Shown: positions 37,674 to 52,242 of the stretch, one piece after another
Layout: every line of letters begins with the position of its first letter
How positions within the stretch are numbered: the stretch's first letter is position 1
From: Pelargonium nanum
Taxonomy: Eukaryota > Streptophyta > Magnoliopsida > Geraniales > Geraniaceae
Length of the DNA stretch: 59,982 bases
Direction: 5' to 3'
Assembly (NCBI GenBank): GCA_036897485.1
Contig: JAYMTF010000068.1
Span: 1 to 59,982 of the forward strand
Notes under the pieces: model-generated
The model's database searches: none
The model's input: the letters and a program-made list of their open reading frames with translations, nothing else
What the model was told of the DNA's origin: nothing
Program-made: the position numbers and the translations under genes

Positions 37674-40600
37674 CAAGGAAATCTCATTACATAATACCTA
37701 AGAAAGATTATTAAGGTAAGTTAACTAACCAATAGGAATCATCTTTCATACTAATTAAAGAAATCCGATCAAGAATGAATAAACAGGATAAACTTTCTTA
37801 CTAGGGAATAAAGACTAATAACCCTAGAAAAGGACAGCTTTCTTGTTTCCTAGTTTATATTATATATTCCTAAAATCCAATTAAAGTAAATAAGTCACAA
37901 GGTGGTTAATGTCCTTTTTACTAGCTTCTTAATCTTAAGTCTTGGTATATAATTTACCTGTTATTGACTTTTAAGGCAGTTCCTTACCTTATTTTATGAG
38001 TTCTTCTTTTAACTAGAAGGAAGGAAGCTCTTAGTTAATTTGCCTTAGGTTTTATCTTATCTTCTACAGATACAGGAAAGACTAAACAAGAAGAGCTTTA
38101 GTTTACCCCGTTTCATTTACCTTGGTTAATGAACTTTTCTTTCACGTTAATTATATCCTTTTCAGATAGTTATAGATATTGTTGTTTATTCACTTATTGT
38201 TAGTCTTTCTTAATGAGTTGACCTTTGTTTTTTATATTGTTTAGGAATTCGTACTGAGTAGGGTATCTTATTTGCTAACTACTTTTCCTAGAAGGCTTGT
38301 TAAAGATAAAGAGTTAATTACCTTGTTTGATCTTTATTGAGTTGCTAACTTCTTTCACCAGGAAAGGTAGATATAGAGGAAAGAGAAAGGTAGGTTCTGA
38401 GTCTGACATTGTTTCTGACTTATTGTGTCATTCACTTTGTTTTAGCTTGTTCTGTAAATCAATTTACCTTAAGCAAGTTTATTGTTTTTGCTATATACGT
38501 GCCCTACCTTTTCTAAAAAGTGGAGCTGCTCCTATTAACAAATTGGGTCTTATTGATTTTGCAGTAGTCAAAATCTGAACATGAAAACGGAGTTACCCTT
38601 CTTAGAGGTCCTGATTTTCTACTCTTTTTTGTGAGAAAAAGCAGGCAGCGTTACAAGATTTTGCTGTTTGAACACCTGTTTCTATGGTTGACCTACTCGG
38701 GATAGATTAATACGGAATAATTCTAGCTCCTGTTATTAAAAAGGCCAGAAGAGTTAGGAAGGTCCCTCGATGCCCTTGCAGCTAAAACATAAGGAGTTAT
38801 CTTTGTCTTGTAAGATATAGCTAGATTAAAAATTCTTAGTTATATTTCCTAGACTCTAAAAATGAAACATTTTAAGGAAATAGCTTCGAAACCCTTGATA
38901 GACTTTACCTTGTATTCTTAAGATTCCTTAATAACTAGTAACTAGCTAAAAAAAGACTTTCCAAAAGGTCAACAGAAAAATGAGAGAAAAAGAAAGTAAA
39001 AAATGTAATTGAAAGATAAGTAAATATGTTATAGCTCAGAAAGCTTTTTCGGCTTCTTTTGATAGAATATTCTAGTCAGTGTGCTTATGTCAGTATAGAA
39101 AAGCACTTTAAATCTATATTGCTAGGAAACTCTATTATAGTAAGCTTTTATATCCTGGTTACTCGATTAAAATTTCAGGTTTCCGGGCTTTTTATACTTT
39201 GATCTTGTTTCATAAAGCCGAGTAAGGAGCCTCTTATCATTATTACTCTTCCCTTAATTCTAAAAAAAATTGAAGCACAAGTTAAGTTCTTCGGTTAAGT
39301 GCGATTCTTATGGTTAGTAAATTTCGTTTTTATGTAATAATTATCTTTGTTTTCTTTAAAGGTTTTATGCTCGAGCCTCTAACAACGGATGCTTATAGAC
39401 TTGTTGGTATATAACTTTTCTAATTTGGATTAGATATAACTTACTATTCCGGATAGAGTACTCTCGTTGAAAACAGAGCTGCATTCTCACCCAGAATAGA
39501 AATACTAAATCCAGTTTATTTCATTTGAGTAACGCTTTGACCAGGTTCTTGCCTAATTACATAAAGCTTATGCCCTCTAGTACTTTCTATCTGTAGTATA
39601 CAACTCTTGAATCTTGCACTCCGACTTGTTAACTTATCTAAGCACCACATACGGGAAACTCTCTTGTATTTATAGTACTTAATTACTATTGTCCAAAGTA
39701 CCCTAAAAGAGCAGCGTGATGTAATAGTTTTTCTCTTTTAGCTTGTGTTGTGATAGTGTACAGTATTGTAAAATAACTTTTATAGATCTTATATCTGTGC
39801 CCGATAATGGAATAGTAAGCTCTATTTTCTATAAAAATGGTAAGGAATTTCTTTTTAGTAAGAATAAGAAGAATCCCATTTCGTTTATAATAGAAATGTG
39901 GTTATTCCCTGCAGTCCTTCTAGTTACAATTACGGAGTCTTTTTAGTTATCCAAGTACTACTACCAACGATACATGGGACACTTGCCCGGTCTTAGTATA
40001 CTTTTTAAAAGCCCATAAGGTTTAGTGCAGTCCGCCACTTCAGTTTAAGGTTACGTTCAAAATTCCGTACTCAGTAAGAGAGTCCCTTTCCCGAGGAACT
40101 TCTAGTTTTATAGGAGGTAAATAAAAGAAGTTAGAGCACAACTGCATCGCAAAAGCTTCAGCTTCCATATAACTTTTTTATCCTCTATTTAAAAGTTGTT
40201 AAGCAAATTAAGTATATTGTCCGAAGTCCCTTATTGTTTCTCTGCTATTTTATTATGATAGTGTAGTCCAAAACCTCTCTTAGTGTGTAACTCAATATTC
40301 TTTGGTGTAAGCACTAATATAAAAACTAGAAGAGAATCTTTTACTTTTAGGTAAGGTAGCTCCTTAGAGCTCTTTCATTTATATACTTTCCTAAAAAGGT
40401 ATATTCTTAATATACAACTAAAAATGAATTTGTATATAGACAAGGGCTGGTCCTAAAATTAGAGGTGTAAAAGCTACTTTTTATTTATATAAAATATCTA
40501 CGAACCATTCCTTAATAACTAGACCCTGGATCCCCCATTGGTTATACTTGACTATATAAATAACAACCAAAAGTATCTTACTAGTTTAGTCCCGGAAGAC

Positions 40601-42753
40601 CCCTCTAAAGAGTCCTGTTAAAGTCCTAAATATAGAAAAGAAGGGAAAGACCCATAAAATTAGCCTAACTAACCTATATATGCTAAGTTTACTTTTTGAA
40701 GAAAAAACAGAATTTCACAAAAGAAGAAGGAAAAACCCCGCATCATACTTGTTTTTAAAATTGTGTAAGTTCATAAAGGAGTTTCTTGAATAACATTTTT
40801 AATTAAGATTCTGAATTTTTAAGGATTCAAAAAAACTGTAAGAGGTAAAAGAGTAAGGCAGTTCCCTGCATTCTTACAATTTAATAAGTGGGTCCTGCAG
40901 GAATCACCGGGGCTAATAAAACTTTGTACAACAAGAGCGAAGCTAGGGTCAAATAAAATCTCAAATTCTACCATGACTCCTTCTTTTTATTTAACCTCGG
41001 GCTGTCGAAAGTATACAAATTACTTGAGTTATTTTGAATGATAAAAGATGTTTCACTGGGCTATAATTGCAGTAATGATATATAATTATAAAGATTTTGA
41101 TCGTTTAGATAATAGTGCTTTCTTTGCTATAGATATTTTCATATAAAGCTTTTTGGTTTATCCGGACTAAGTACTTATTAAGAGTTAAGCAGCCCGTGAT
41201 AGATAAAATGAAGTTCTTGGAAGGAATTCCTAGGGGTCGGTGAATTGAATCAGACAAAACCTTTGTTTAACACAAAACGAAGTGCGAATTTATTAAGCCG
41301 GATACTTTAAAGTGAAAGATACAAAATTCTTGTATATTGATATGACGATACCATAACTTACTCTTGTAAAAAAACTTAAATTAAGTGTTCTTCTGTCTGG
41401 AGTTTTTAACTAAATTTAGGAGGTTTCTTTTTTAATCTTTCATAAAAACATGTGATTGGCACATAGATAGAAAAGGGCAGTCCACTCTAGGAAAGAGTCA
41501 GGAAATAGAAATCTAATCTACTAACTTTATTTCAGTGGACTTTGTTCAAGTCTTATATAGTACAGTGTTGTTACTATTTAACAGATTTCTTATTTAATTA
41601 GGACAAAAATGAAACGAGTCCTAGTTAGGGATGATCTATTATATAAAAGCTGTAACTTCATTTTATTCTCAGTTTCTTTGATTTGCGAGTATTCTCTTAG
41701 AACTTTATCTAAAAACGGATAGCCTAGTTGCTCCCAGTTCTAGACAAAGGTAATACTCTAGTGACTTTCGTTAAAATCCGGCCACCTTTATAGAAGTTCC
41801 TGTTAAATAAGGGGTGCAGTTCTTTTTTTAGTTACTAAACTGGAGAGCCTTGCCTTGGAATTTATACTAGTTTCTAATTTCTGTTGTGTCGCCCCTAACT
41901 ATGTAATAATAGCAGTTAGCCCCTAAAGATAAGGGCACCGGTATATTTAAGAGTTCTAATCTTTGCGGCAGCAGCCTTATAGGAAGTCTAATATAACTGA
42001 AGTAAATTCTTGAAACTGGAAAAGCTAAGGTTTTCACTTTATTACTAACTCTAACCTTCTCAGACTAAAATATCTAGCTTAGATAAAACTAAGAAATTCA
42101 ACTTTAGAGATTAGGAATCATAAGTATAATTATATGAGCAGAGAGGACCTAGAAGCTAAAGATTTTTTTATTGTTGACTAGCAGGCCCGATTTTGTACAT
42201 AAGTTCTCAGACCTATAATGGTCTAGGAGATAAACCTTTTTTTCGTTAGTTTAAAATACTAGTTGTTCATTAATGACATTAATTCCTTGCTGCCCGGTAA
42301 AGTTTAGGATTCTCAAGATACCATCCATCTTAGAAAATTTATTGTTTAGAAGTATCCTGGGAATCAAATATGTTTGAATTCAAGTGTTCCTCAGAAAAAC
42401 TAGAGAGAAACTAAATTAGACATAAAGAGTCAAACAAGGAAATAAGACTCATTTACTAAGCTGACATCTCAAATTTAAGCAAAAGTTCTGGGATAGCAAG
42501 TCACTATCTTATGATTTGTTTCAATGTCCATAATTAGGGGTTTTAAGAAAGAGATCCTGGCGCTATAACTATCTTGAGCTACTTTTAATTTCAGTAACTA
42601 CTTACTTTAGAGATCTATTACCTCCCTACTTTTACGAGACTCAGAGATCCGTTTACCAACTGTTAGCGCTTTATTCGAAATTTTGTTATTAGTAAATTAG
42701 TAAACTTAATGGAAAATAAATACGATTTCTTAAACTGGATTTCTACAATTAGT

Positions 42754-42775
42754 TTTGTAGGGGTACCCCAACAAA
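42754..42775. repeat. 22-bp near-perfect GC-cored palindrome
   Basis: TTTGT-A-GGGGT pairs with ACCCC-A-ACAAA with one A-A mismatch on each side of the axis. The core GGGGTACCCC belongs to the GGGG-CCCC palindromes seen elsewhere. It is the longest nearly exact palindrome I noticed. Confidence 0.85.
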
Positions 42776-44820
42776 GAATTTTTTTATACATATTATAAAG
42801 GTTAAGCGGGGTAACATAAGTAATATAATGAAAGACAAGTTTTGCTGCAATTAGGCACCTCGACTAATATTATTTGTTTCTCTAGTAACTGATTGAATAT
42901 TTCTAAGTTAACACTTCATCCTATTCTAAGTAAGCTCTTGCTATTAATCTCTACCTTCCGAAGAACAGTTATGTATATTAGTGTTTCTTAGAGTGGGGGC
43001 TTCTATTTATACGTAAAAAAGAATGGAGCAGTATTCCTAGGGATATTACAACATTTTTGGTCTTTAAAGTTATGACAGGGCAATTAGGTTAGAATATATT
43101 GCCCAAAGTCACTAGTCAAAGAGGGGGCTCCTTTTTGATTTTTGAATAGGTAATTCTATTTTATAAATAATTATGAAGTTTAGTCTTTTATCTTTAGCTC
43201 TGAGAGGGGTTAAACCACAGTTATTTTATCCTTTTTACCTATCCCTTATTAAGGGGTCTACGAGGCCCCGTGCAGCACCCCATAATAAGGCAATCATAAT
43301 ACAAAGCCTAAAGTACTTGAGAATTCTCACATATACTTTACTTTTTTTAAAAGCCTAAAAAAAGTACCTAATCAACACAAACTACATTAAACTTTTTAAC
43401 TTATCAACAGAAATCTATTTTTATTCTACGAGAATACCCTATATGCTCAAGACTAGCTGAATTATGTGAAGGGGAGAATGATGCAGAGTAAATCCCTTTT
43501 CCTTAAATAAGTCTTTAAGTAATAAACCTAATAAAAGAAATTGAGTGTATATTACGGGATATTGCTAATTATAATTACTTAGACTCGATTTCCCGAAAGC
43601 ACTAACTAACTAACTCATATGAAACCCCTTTCATTTCTAAAGTAAGGAAATTTCTAATATTATTTTCACAAAAGGGCATTCAACCTTATAATAAACTCTA
43701 GTCATTCCCTATGTCAAGTAGAGTAAAATAGATATAAAAATGGAAAAAACTAGTAACCGCTATATTAGAAAATTGGACGTTTAAATTAGGAAAAGTTTCT
43801 CTTAATTCTGCAGTACACGCTAAGAGAGGTTTATGCTCTAGTATAATAATATAAGTCCCTCTTCTTGCTTACAATTATATATAAATAAAAGACCCTGCGC
43901 GGATACTCTTTATAATCATGAAATACTAAAAAGCCCCTCTAATTTGCAGAAACTAAGTCAAGTCTCTAAGAGTTTCCTACTGGATTTCCGTGCCAACTAT
44001 ATTTCGGACTCTCCTCTTACTTATTTGTAACATGAATTGTTGACGACTCTACTTTTAAAGTTTTAAAGAAAGAAATTTAAATTTTTATGCTTTTCACTCC
44101 AATATATAATATAACCTTTTAGTAACATATAAGATACTCCTACTTTAGTACAAATCTCTTAAGGGGCAAATCCTATAAAAGTAAAACATACCTATAACAA
44201 CGAAGACTTCTGAACTGAAACTTATGCCTTAATATTAGTAATTATAAGATTTCGCGAGAGTTTCTTGGCCAACGCTTTTTCCATTTGGTTTCACAAACCT
44301 TTAATCTTCTTTCAAAGCAGTTTATTTACTGTATTTAGAAGGGTTTTATGCCAATATCCGAAATCAAAATAAGAGTAAAGAAGGCGCTTGAGACTCAGGT
44401 ATAACAGGGAATCCCCTATAGGCAGACAAATTACCTCGACTTTTATTGTGGTTAAGCTCAATCCTGCTATACCCCAAAGCTTAAAAATTTTGGATAAGAA
44501 CCTTGTTTGTTGAATGCATAATCTCAAGCTCCTGTGCCCTCCTCTTAAGGGTCGCTCTCGCTAAACGGGTGGGGATCTCTTTTATGATAGAAAGGACTTG
44601 CAATTCGAGAAGTATAATATATAAAACTCGTTTTACTTTAATTTATTTCTTATTAGGGACGAAACAAAGCCAAATACTACAAGCAGGGAAGACAATTACT
44701 TAATTGAAGCTTTAACATATAAAAAGAGCTTTATACGGGTAGATTAGAAACTCATTAGCATTAACAACCCCTAAACCACGAATAAATAGAAACTTTAATC
44801 AGATAGGGAGAGTACAAAGA

Positions 44821-44842
44821 TATATATATATATATATATATA
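44821..44842. repeat. (TA)11 microsatellite
   Basis: Eleven uninterrupted TA units, with further TA-rich sequence near 44905. Confidence 0.95.
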
Positions 44843-47415
44843 CCTCGCTTATTGCTGACTTCTAAAGTCTCTCTCTTGCCTAAATACTTGGATACTGGGG
44901 TGGGTATATATATAATAATGTATTCGTTCCTATGTGATTATTTTTTTATTGCAAAAAAAGGAGTACCTTGTTTGTTACTAGAAAGCCTAACAAACGGATG
45001 CAAAGGTTGCTAAATTCTAAGCGCGATAGGACTTTTCAACGAATGCCTTGCTTCTTACATTATACAAGGGGACTCTAAGGGATCTCGATTCACCAATATA
45101 AAAATTTTTATCTCTATTTTCAGTGATAAGACTGGAAAGTTTCTTCTATCTGGGCTTTTTATACAGAAATATCTTTAAGGAAGAACCCCGATATTCTGCG
45201 AACTACGGCTTTTTATAAGTTAGTTACGTAATTGCTCAAGCCCTAACAAGATATGCCTAGAATTTCCTGTAAATATAGAGGACGAAGGTTTATTTAGAAT
45301 ACTTTTTTCTATCCTAGAATCCTTTTGAACCCCGTGATAAAGAGAAGATCTCCTGAAAGCAGGGTTATAAAATTTGTACGAGATAAAGGAGTTCCTGCTA
45401 TAAATAGAAAATACTGAACAAGTAGTACAGGTAATACAAGTATATAAGGTTAAGAAAAAGATAGGTATGTGCTGTCCTAGTGTATGGTTTACTATACGAA
45501 TATACTTTGATACCCTCCTCTAACTCTAAAAGGGAAACTTACTTTGATTAGAGACTCCAGTTTAGGATTTCCTTGGGCAGATTAGGAAGTAAAGAATTCT
45601 TGCTTTACAATTTCCGCATTCTATATTCTGGATTATAGGAGTTAGCAAGTAAGCAAAACTTTTGCCCTTTATTCGTTCTTATCAACGCCTCTATTAACCT
45701 TACAGATAATGGAACTTAGATTCAATCAAAGAATGCCTAAGTTACTTTAAATTCTTGCATTTATTTTGGTACCTCATAAGGATGGTGTTGTTCTTAATCT
45801 GACTCATTTTTTTGCGGACGATTTCTTATATATTTTTAATCCCCGGATACTAAAACAAAAAATACAGAACAATAATTAAGAGAGCTTCTCCTTTGTCTTT
45901 GTCAATCTCGTTAACCTATACCCCTCAACAAGGACTCCTCTTATCCTAAGCTATTTGACCGACTTAGTATAGTAGGAATAAACATATGTATTTTGTAAAG
46001 AGAACTTATAGCCAGAGGTTTCTAGTAGAAATAGTTTAACAAGGGTCTCACTTCCTTTTTTGCGAGGGGATTTAAAATGAAAGGTATTTCACTGTCTCCA
46101 AAAAAAAAAAGTCTTTAAAATTCTTAGGCGCTTTCTAACATATTAGGGCTCTCACGCATTTTCCTCTTTACAATTATCTCATTTGATTTACCTAACAAAG
46201 TCCTCTATAAAAGGCAGTTTTTTCAAAAGATATAGCTTGCTTATGTACTTATCAAAGGACAATTTAAATCTATAGGTAGGGAACAAGAGAGGGTCCTTGC
46301 TAAACTAAACCGAGCCTTGTTAACTAAATCTTCAAAGATAGCTTGAGGAGAGTTATTTACAAATATTCATAACTAGGTAATACTTTTATAAAGAGGATCA
46401 CTAACTAATAAATATCCTGAAAGACCTCATTCTTTTTATTAAGGGAATTTCTAATTTTTATGTATCTAGTTAAGGTATGAAATTTTACAAGAATAAGAAT
46501 TCTGGGTATATAGCATAGTCAATTTGGAAGGCGAATAGGTAGATAATCAATTGTAAGTTTTTAGTAAAAAAGAATTCCTTTTTTCAAAAAAGATTAATAG
46601 AAGCTGGATAAGGGCCCTTCCGCGAAAGTGTTAAGTCGTATAGCTACTAAAAGCTTTTGAATTAAAAAGTGTTTCATTCTTTGGTTTACGTTACTTATAT
46701 TTATAGAATACGCACTTTGCGCTACATTAGGGTTTCAGAATATAATATATTTAAAATAGCATTAAATAATGGAAACGAAGCGTAGACATAAAGCAAAAAG
46801 GGAATAATAAGGGCTCTTTGGGAACACCTATGGTTAATACTTTTTCGTATATCCCCCGTAAACCCTCAATTGCATTTCCTAAAGCATTTTTGTAAGTGCT
46901 ATTTCTAAGGACTCTTGTTATAAATTAAATAGGATCAGATTAACTGCGCAAATATTCCAAATATCTGGTATACCTTTTTGCTTTTTGACTTCAAGCCGCA
47001 CTTGAACCATTGATATTCGTTTGTTTACATCAAAGTGTAATCCACCCCATAACTAAAGACTCTCATATATAGAGCTATTTAATGCTGAATACTTAATGTA
47101 TTTTACTAGCCTTTCCCCGTTATATATAACGATCTTTCTGAGACTAGTGTTTCTAACACATGATGACAAAATACGTAGTTTTTACTGAATAGGAATTCAC
47201 TTTTAATTTCTATTCTATCTAAGTGATTGTACAAATCTCATTCTTGGTTTTTAGAACCAACCCCGCTTTAATCATACTCGATAAAATAATAGAGAATTAA
47301 ATTAGCACGCCCTGCCAACCTTTGTACGTTAGATATGGGCCTCCCACTTATTTAACAGGATATTCATCTGTTACGTTTGTCACATACCACTAAATCATAA
47401 TATAGTTAAAAAACT

Positions 47416-47480
47416 TACAAGGGGACCTGAACCCTCAGATGTCCATATGGTAAAACCTGTGTCTTACCCACGTTTTGATA
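47416..47480 (-). pseudogene. Degenerate tRNA-like sequence
   Basis: On the minus strand GTGGGTAAGACACAGG precedes TTTTACCATATGG and the T-arm-like GAGGGTTCAGGTCCCC. ACCATATGG is shared with the remnant at 5577-5646. Three T-stem pairs survive; the other stems do not fold. Isotype unresolved. Confidence 0.4.
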
Positions 47481-47644
47481 TTCTAATAATAGATTTAAAA
47501 GGTGGCAACTAATACACTAGCATACGCAAGAGTACAAAAATTAGACTATAGAGCCAAAAACTTAAATAAAAAGACTAAGATCTACCAAAGCATATAGAGC
47601 TCCTATCCAATTCAATGAATGCAACAAGCTTCAACAACTAAAAA

Positions 47645-47690
47645 TACCTTTTGTTATCACTGAACTAGACAACTAACTAGTTTCAAATAC
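47645..47690. repeat. Dispersed repeat, copy A
   Basis: ACTAGACAACTAACTAGTTT with flanking TTTGT-TATCACTGA and CAAATAC aligns to a sequence 4.1 kb downstream (51785-51833). Copy A also contains the inverted repeat AACTAG/CTAGTT. Confidence 0.6.
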
Positions 47691-50600
47691 TGCTACTACC
47701 AAGGTTTATACTTAAATTGATACTGCAATTTTATGGAGTATTTATAAAGAATCTAGAGTAAATCTAAGGATTCTCGGGATATAAGATCCGTATAAAACTA
47801 AACGTAACGAGCTAGTTCTTCATCCTATCAAAATAATAGGGGCTTCAAACAAAAGGGAATATCTAGCGAGTGTTGAGAGGGGTCAAATATATGTATATAT
47901 GGGTTCTTTTATACTTTTTTTCGGAAGAGATAAGAATTTATTTAGTTAAGATTTGAAGGAATATATCCAGCAACAGGTTTAGTTATAGATACTACATAAA
48001 GTGCTGTATTTTATAAAGAATAGGTATACTTGTCAAGAGTTTTTTTGTTGTACTGTATAATATAGGAATTAATTTCTTGCTTTTAGTAACTGATACCTTT
48101 CTCGGTTTTACTATAGAACGGGGCTCCATTAAAAAAGAATTTACGCGAATCGAACCTCCTCCCTGATATGGTTAAGGTTTCATTTTATACTCGAAAAACG
48201 ATAGGATGAATTATAGAGTAGAATGGGGCCGAATCTAGAATTGATAAAAACAAAGAAGAACTTCCTGGGCAAGTATACTTTTCGTATAATTTTTGAGTTA
48301 TAGCTTTACTAAGCTACGGCAAAGACAATTAAATAGTAGGGCACTAAGCAAATCTCATAAACCAACCCCTGTAAAGTTTGTTCTAACTGGCAACCTAGTA
48401 ACTAGTGTAACTTTTTTAATAAAAATCAGGAATACCTTAATCTCATCAGCCCTAAAGAGGCATCGCTCCGTGTTTAGTCCCGTGCTAGACTCAACCTATT
48501 AATAAAGTTTATAAAGAGGAGACTGCTTTCAAAACTGCGTGGGCGGGCGAAAGCTAATAAGGAATTCCGTGTTTATATAGGTCGTAACATCGCTCTAGGA
48601 TATTTAGATTCACAAGGCTTTTACAAGATAAAATGCTATTCATGTTGGGGCGTATACGAAAAAATATGCAACGACTCTTCGAATAGAGTACGACTTAACA
48701 CGAAATCAGGGGTAAATAATAGTAGAAGTATACCTTACAACTTAACTTTAGGCTTACCCTTAGTATACATATTTTATATAACTCTTTATAGGGATTAATT
48801 GCATTAGAGTTTTAGCCTTCGTTTTCACTAGGATTGCTTAATCTAAAAGTTTAGGAATTTCTAGAGGTATTTAATTTATAGGAGCTTGGTTGGTGTTTAA
48901 TAAATTTTATTTAGTTTGCAATCTAAGACAAAGAGTAATTCTTTGCAAGACAAGATATCCCAAAAGAGTCGCGATTATCATATTCCTTTATTACATAAAG
49001 TATTATACTCTATAAATTCTACTTCTAAAGTAGACAATCAAGCAACATCTTGCGTTTATTAACTCTGAGTTTATAAATATATAATTTCTTATTAGGTACA
49101 GGGCATACTCATTGTAAAGAGAGAAAACTTTAAATCGGGAGGCATTCCAGTAAATTCCCTAAAAATTAACAAAACTCCAGAATAATCAAAAACTCTTTTT
49201 GGGAAATACAAGGAATGGTAGGCTTATGTTCTGTCTTCTGGTTATAAAGAGATCTCGTTAATATCCGGATGAACTTCCGTTATCCCTGTGTTGTTGGCAT
49301 TTAAAAGTTACAGTAGGTATTTATTAAAAAGGAACCACGCGCATACTCCCTACACTCTTTCCTTAAAAGATTACTTTCAATGTAATTAGTTACTAATCTA
49401 AAGTATCTCCTGTGTTTGACTTTGCATCCTCTTATTGGCAATTTGGTTTGTACTGTACTTCTCCTTGGATCACCAGTAAAGAATTCCTGCTTCCTAGTTT
49501 TATCAAGAACTCTATATGGATCTACAAAAAGTCCCGCACTTATGTATACTTTCGCGAGTATCTCAGGCGACCTAAGTTAGTGAGAGTAGTAGGGTAACTT
49601 AGCTCTAAAAACATTTAAAATTTAAAATTCAGGAATTACCCTTTTTTTGTAATTTGAAATTCAAAAGATTGCTTTTATATATTAAAAATTAGAAAGTAAT
49701 TGAGTATTCCATAAATCACAGTTCTAAGTACGTTTACTGACAAAGAATTTAATAAAAAGCAGGGCTTATCAGGGCGAGACGGTTACCTCATATCCAGTAT
49801 AAGTTTAGGATACCTAATAAGGGAACACCCTAACTGGTTGACTAAAATTGTAAAAGCTTTTATGGGTTTTGATCTAAAAGGAATTTAAACGAATAATAAG
49901 TTTTTTATATACCGACCAGACTCGATTATTTAATATAATTAAGATTGTAAGACTAAACCTTATTTACAGTTGAGCTTGTCGATTCGTACTAGAGGGCTCT
50001 TATACGAGGCACTACTTTGCGGGATCAATATTATATAGCCCACTCTTGACCCTTTTGCTCATAGGAGTTTGGGGTCTAAACCAATAACCCGACAGTTTTT
50101 AAGTATCATGGTTTACGATTGACAAAAATTACCTGACCAAAATCTTGTTAATGATTTAGTGATCTACCTATAAAGTAACTGTAATTAAAGGACTAATATG
50201 AGTTTAGAGTATTAGGGATTTTTTTAAGAAGTTAAAGAGCATTGAGTTCTTTCAAGTTTATTATTAGTAATCTATTAGTATTAGTTAGTAGTCATGACTA
50301 TAATATATGGAGGTTTTCGTAACGCAGAAAGATCGGGTTGAAAGGCCATAGTATCCTTGAGTTTCGGTTAGGCGATTTGAAATGATAAGAGTTGTAATTC
50401 TATTTTCGTGATTCGTAATTTAGATAGCTTTTGACTTTAGGGGCTCATGAGTTCCTAGTGATAACGTTAACGAAGGGTATAATTACGGGTTCATATTCAT
50501 AAGAACTTACCTTGCTGTAAGAGCTTTACCTTTTTATAACTAAATTAAATATAGTAGTCTCTATCGAGGTGAAATTTTATATGATTCTTACTGTGCAGAT

Positions 50601-50800
50601 ACTGAAAATAAGGTTGTTCTATACCTAGTAAATCCGTAAATTTCTCTCTAACCAGTAAGCTCCATACGATTTTTCAGATATTCTATTCAGGATTTCCTAC
50701 CTAAAGGGGTCTTTTAATTCTAGTATCCTAAATAAAACCTATGCTTTATTAACCTTCTAGTTAAAAAACTGCATATAAAGTCTTAGAAGGGATCCCGTAA

Positions 50801-50820
50801 CATATATAATTCAATATATG
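50801..50820. repeat. Hairpin CATATAT/ATATATG
   Basis: Perfect 7-bp arms around AATTCA, just downstream of the palindrome GGGATCCC at 50789-50796. Confidence 0.8.
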
Positions 50821-51784
50821 GGGTAATTTATTACTGAGACTACAAGGGAATTTTTAGGCTATTGATCCCGCTTGCTTAGTCAAATCCCAATTCTTCTTTT
50901 TTAAAGAGTTAAAATTGCTATTTATATTCTATAAATACTGGAGGTTCTCATTAGTAACTAGTAATCTCTTCTCTTTCATTCAGTTTTGACAATGAATAGA
51001 AAACAAATAAACAATAAGGACAAGACTTTAGTAACCCCTTATTAATAAATATACAGTTTTAAGTAGGAGTTTTACTAGAATAATAATGAATAAAACTTTG
51101 TTTTTAGGACAAGCAAGGGGTTCCTACTGCACTACCTCACAAAAACGTATTCAAAGGAGTGCCTTATAACTGCTTAGGAAAAATTATTTATACAATCTCT
51201 GATGTAAATTTTAAAGTACTAGTTATAGGAACTCTATATCACTAGATCTTTTCTTAACAATACTATATTACATCTAAAGTTCAGGAACATGTATCTGAGA
51301 CATATAAGAACGCTTTTTAGCGAAAATAAGTGGCTGTATTATTATAGTTTTGTTGAGAAACGTAAAGGCCACAAGTTTAAGTTATTTTATTTGGTATCTT
51401 TTACACAGGATAAATTACATTTTAATATTAAACCCCGATAAATAGAATTTACAGTTTTTAAAGGGTATTTTTGCTATAAAATGGCTTGCTGAGAAGGACT
51501 TGTTTACAAATGAAAGACAGAAACACTTGGGCAGTGTCTTGTTCATCTTGTGTGAATGTTTCTCGATTTGAACCTTTTGACACACGCAAAAAGAATGCAT
51601 ACGTTGCACTCTGCCTATGATTATTCTCAACTAAAGGCTAGGCTTTTAAAAGAATGCCCCTTGTGAAGAAATCTACCCTAAGAACTTATGACTGTCCAGA
51701 TATTGGAATAAGATTCTAAATTACTTTCTTATAGTATAAGCGGTAATCGCTAGAAATGTCTTGATTTTGTGCGGCGTAGAGCCT

Positions 51785-51833
51785 TTACTTTGTATTTGTC
51801 ATTGAAACTAAACAACTAACAAGTTTCACATAC
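51785..51833. repeat. Dispersed repeat, copy B
   Basis: ACTAAACAACTAACAAGTTT with flanking TTTGTATTTGTCATTGA and CACATAC matches copy A (47645-47690) with a few substitutions and a small length difference on the left side. Same orientation. Confidence 0.6.
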
Positions 51834-52181
51834 CGGTTTTTGCTAAGGAATACAATAGTTGGATTTTCCTATACTTAAAAACTTATTACTTAGCTGGAAA
51901 GTCTTACCTATAAAAAGGATTGCGGAAAACACTTTAATAAATTAAGCAGTTTTCTCGTATATTTGTTAGATATACTTTTGTTTACAGTTTAAACACAAAA
52001 ACCTCTTAGTAAGTTGAGGTATTATTATAGATTTTCAGAAAAGAATGTGTTCAACAACTAACCCACTCTTATAAATCACAGACCTTCGAGGATACTTCTT
52101 AGTTTGTGCGGGAATGAAGTTTAAGTCAGTCTAGGTATTTTTTTAAGAATTTCACTAAACGGAATTCTTAACCGGATTTCC

Positions 52182-52242
52182 CATAGCAAAAGGATTCGAA
52201 CCCGCGGTATTTTTCTTCAGATTGCATTGCTCTAGCACGGGT
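52182..52242 (-). pseudogene. Degenerate tRNA-like sequence
   Basis: On the minus strand GTGCTAGAGCA (D-arm-like) is followed by ATGCAATCTGAAGAAAAAT and the T-arm-like CGCGGGTTCGAATCC. If CTGAAGA is the anticodon loop the triplet would be GAA (Phe), but the stem does not pair, so the isotype is a guess. Confidence 0.4.
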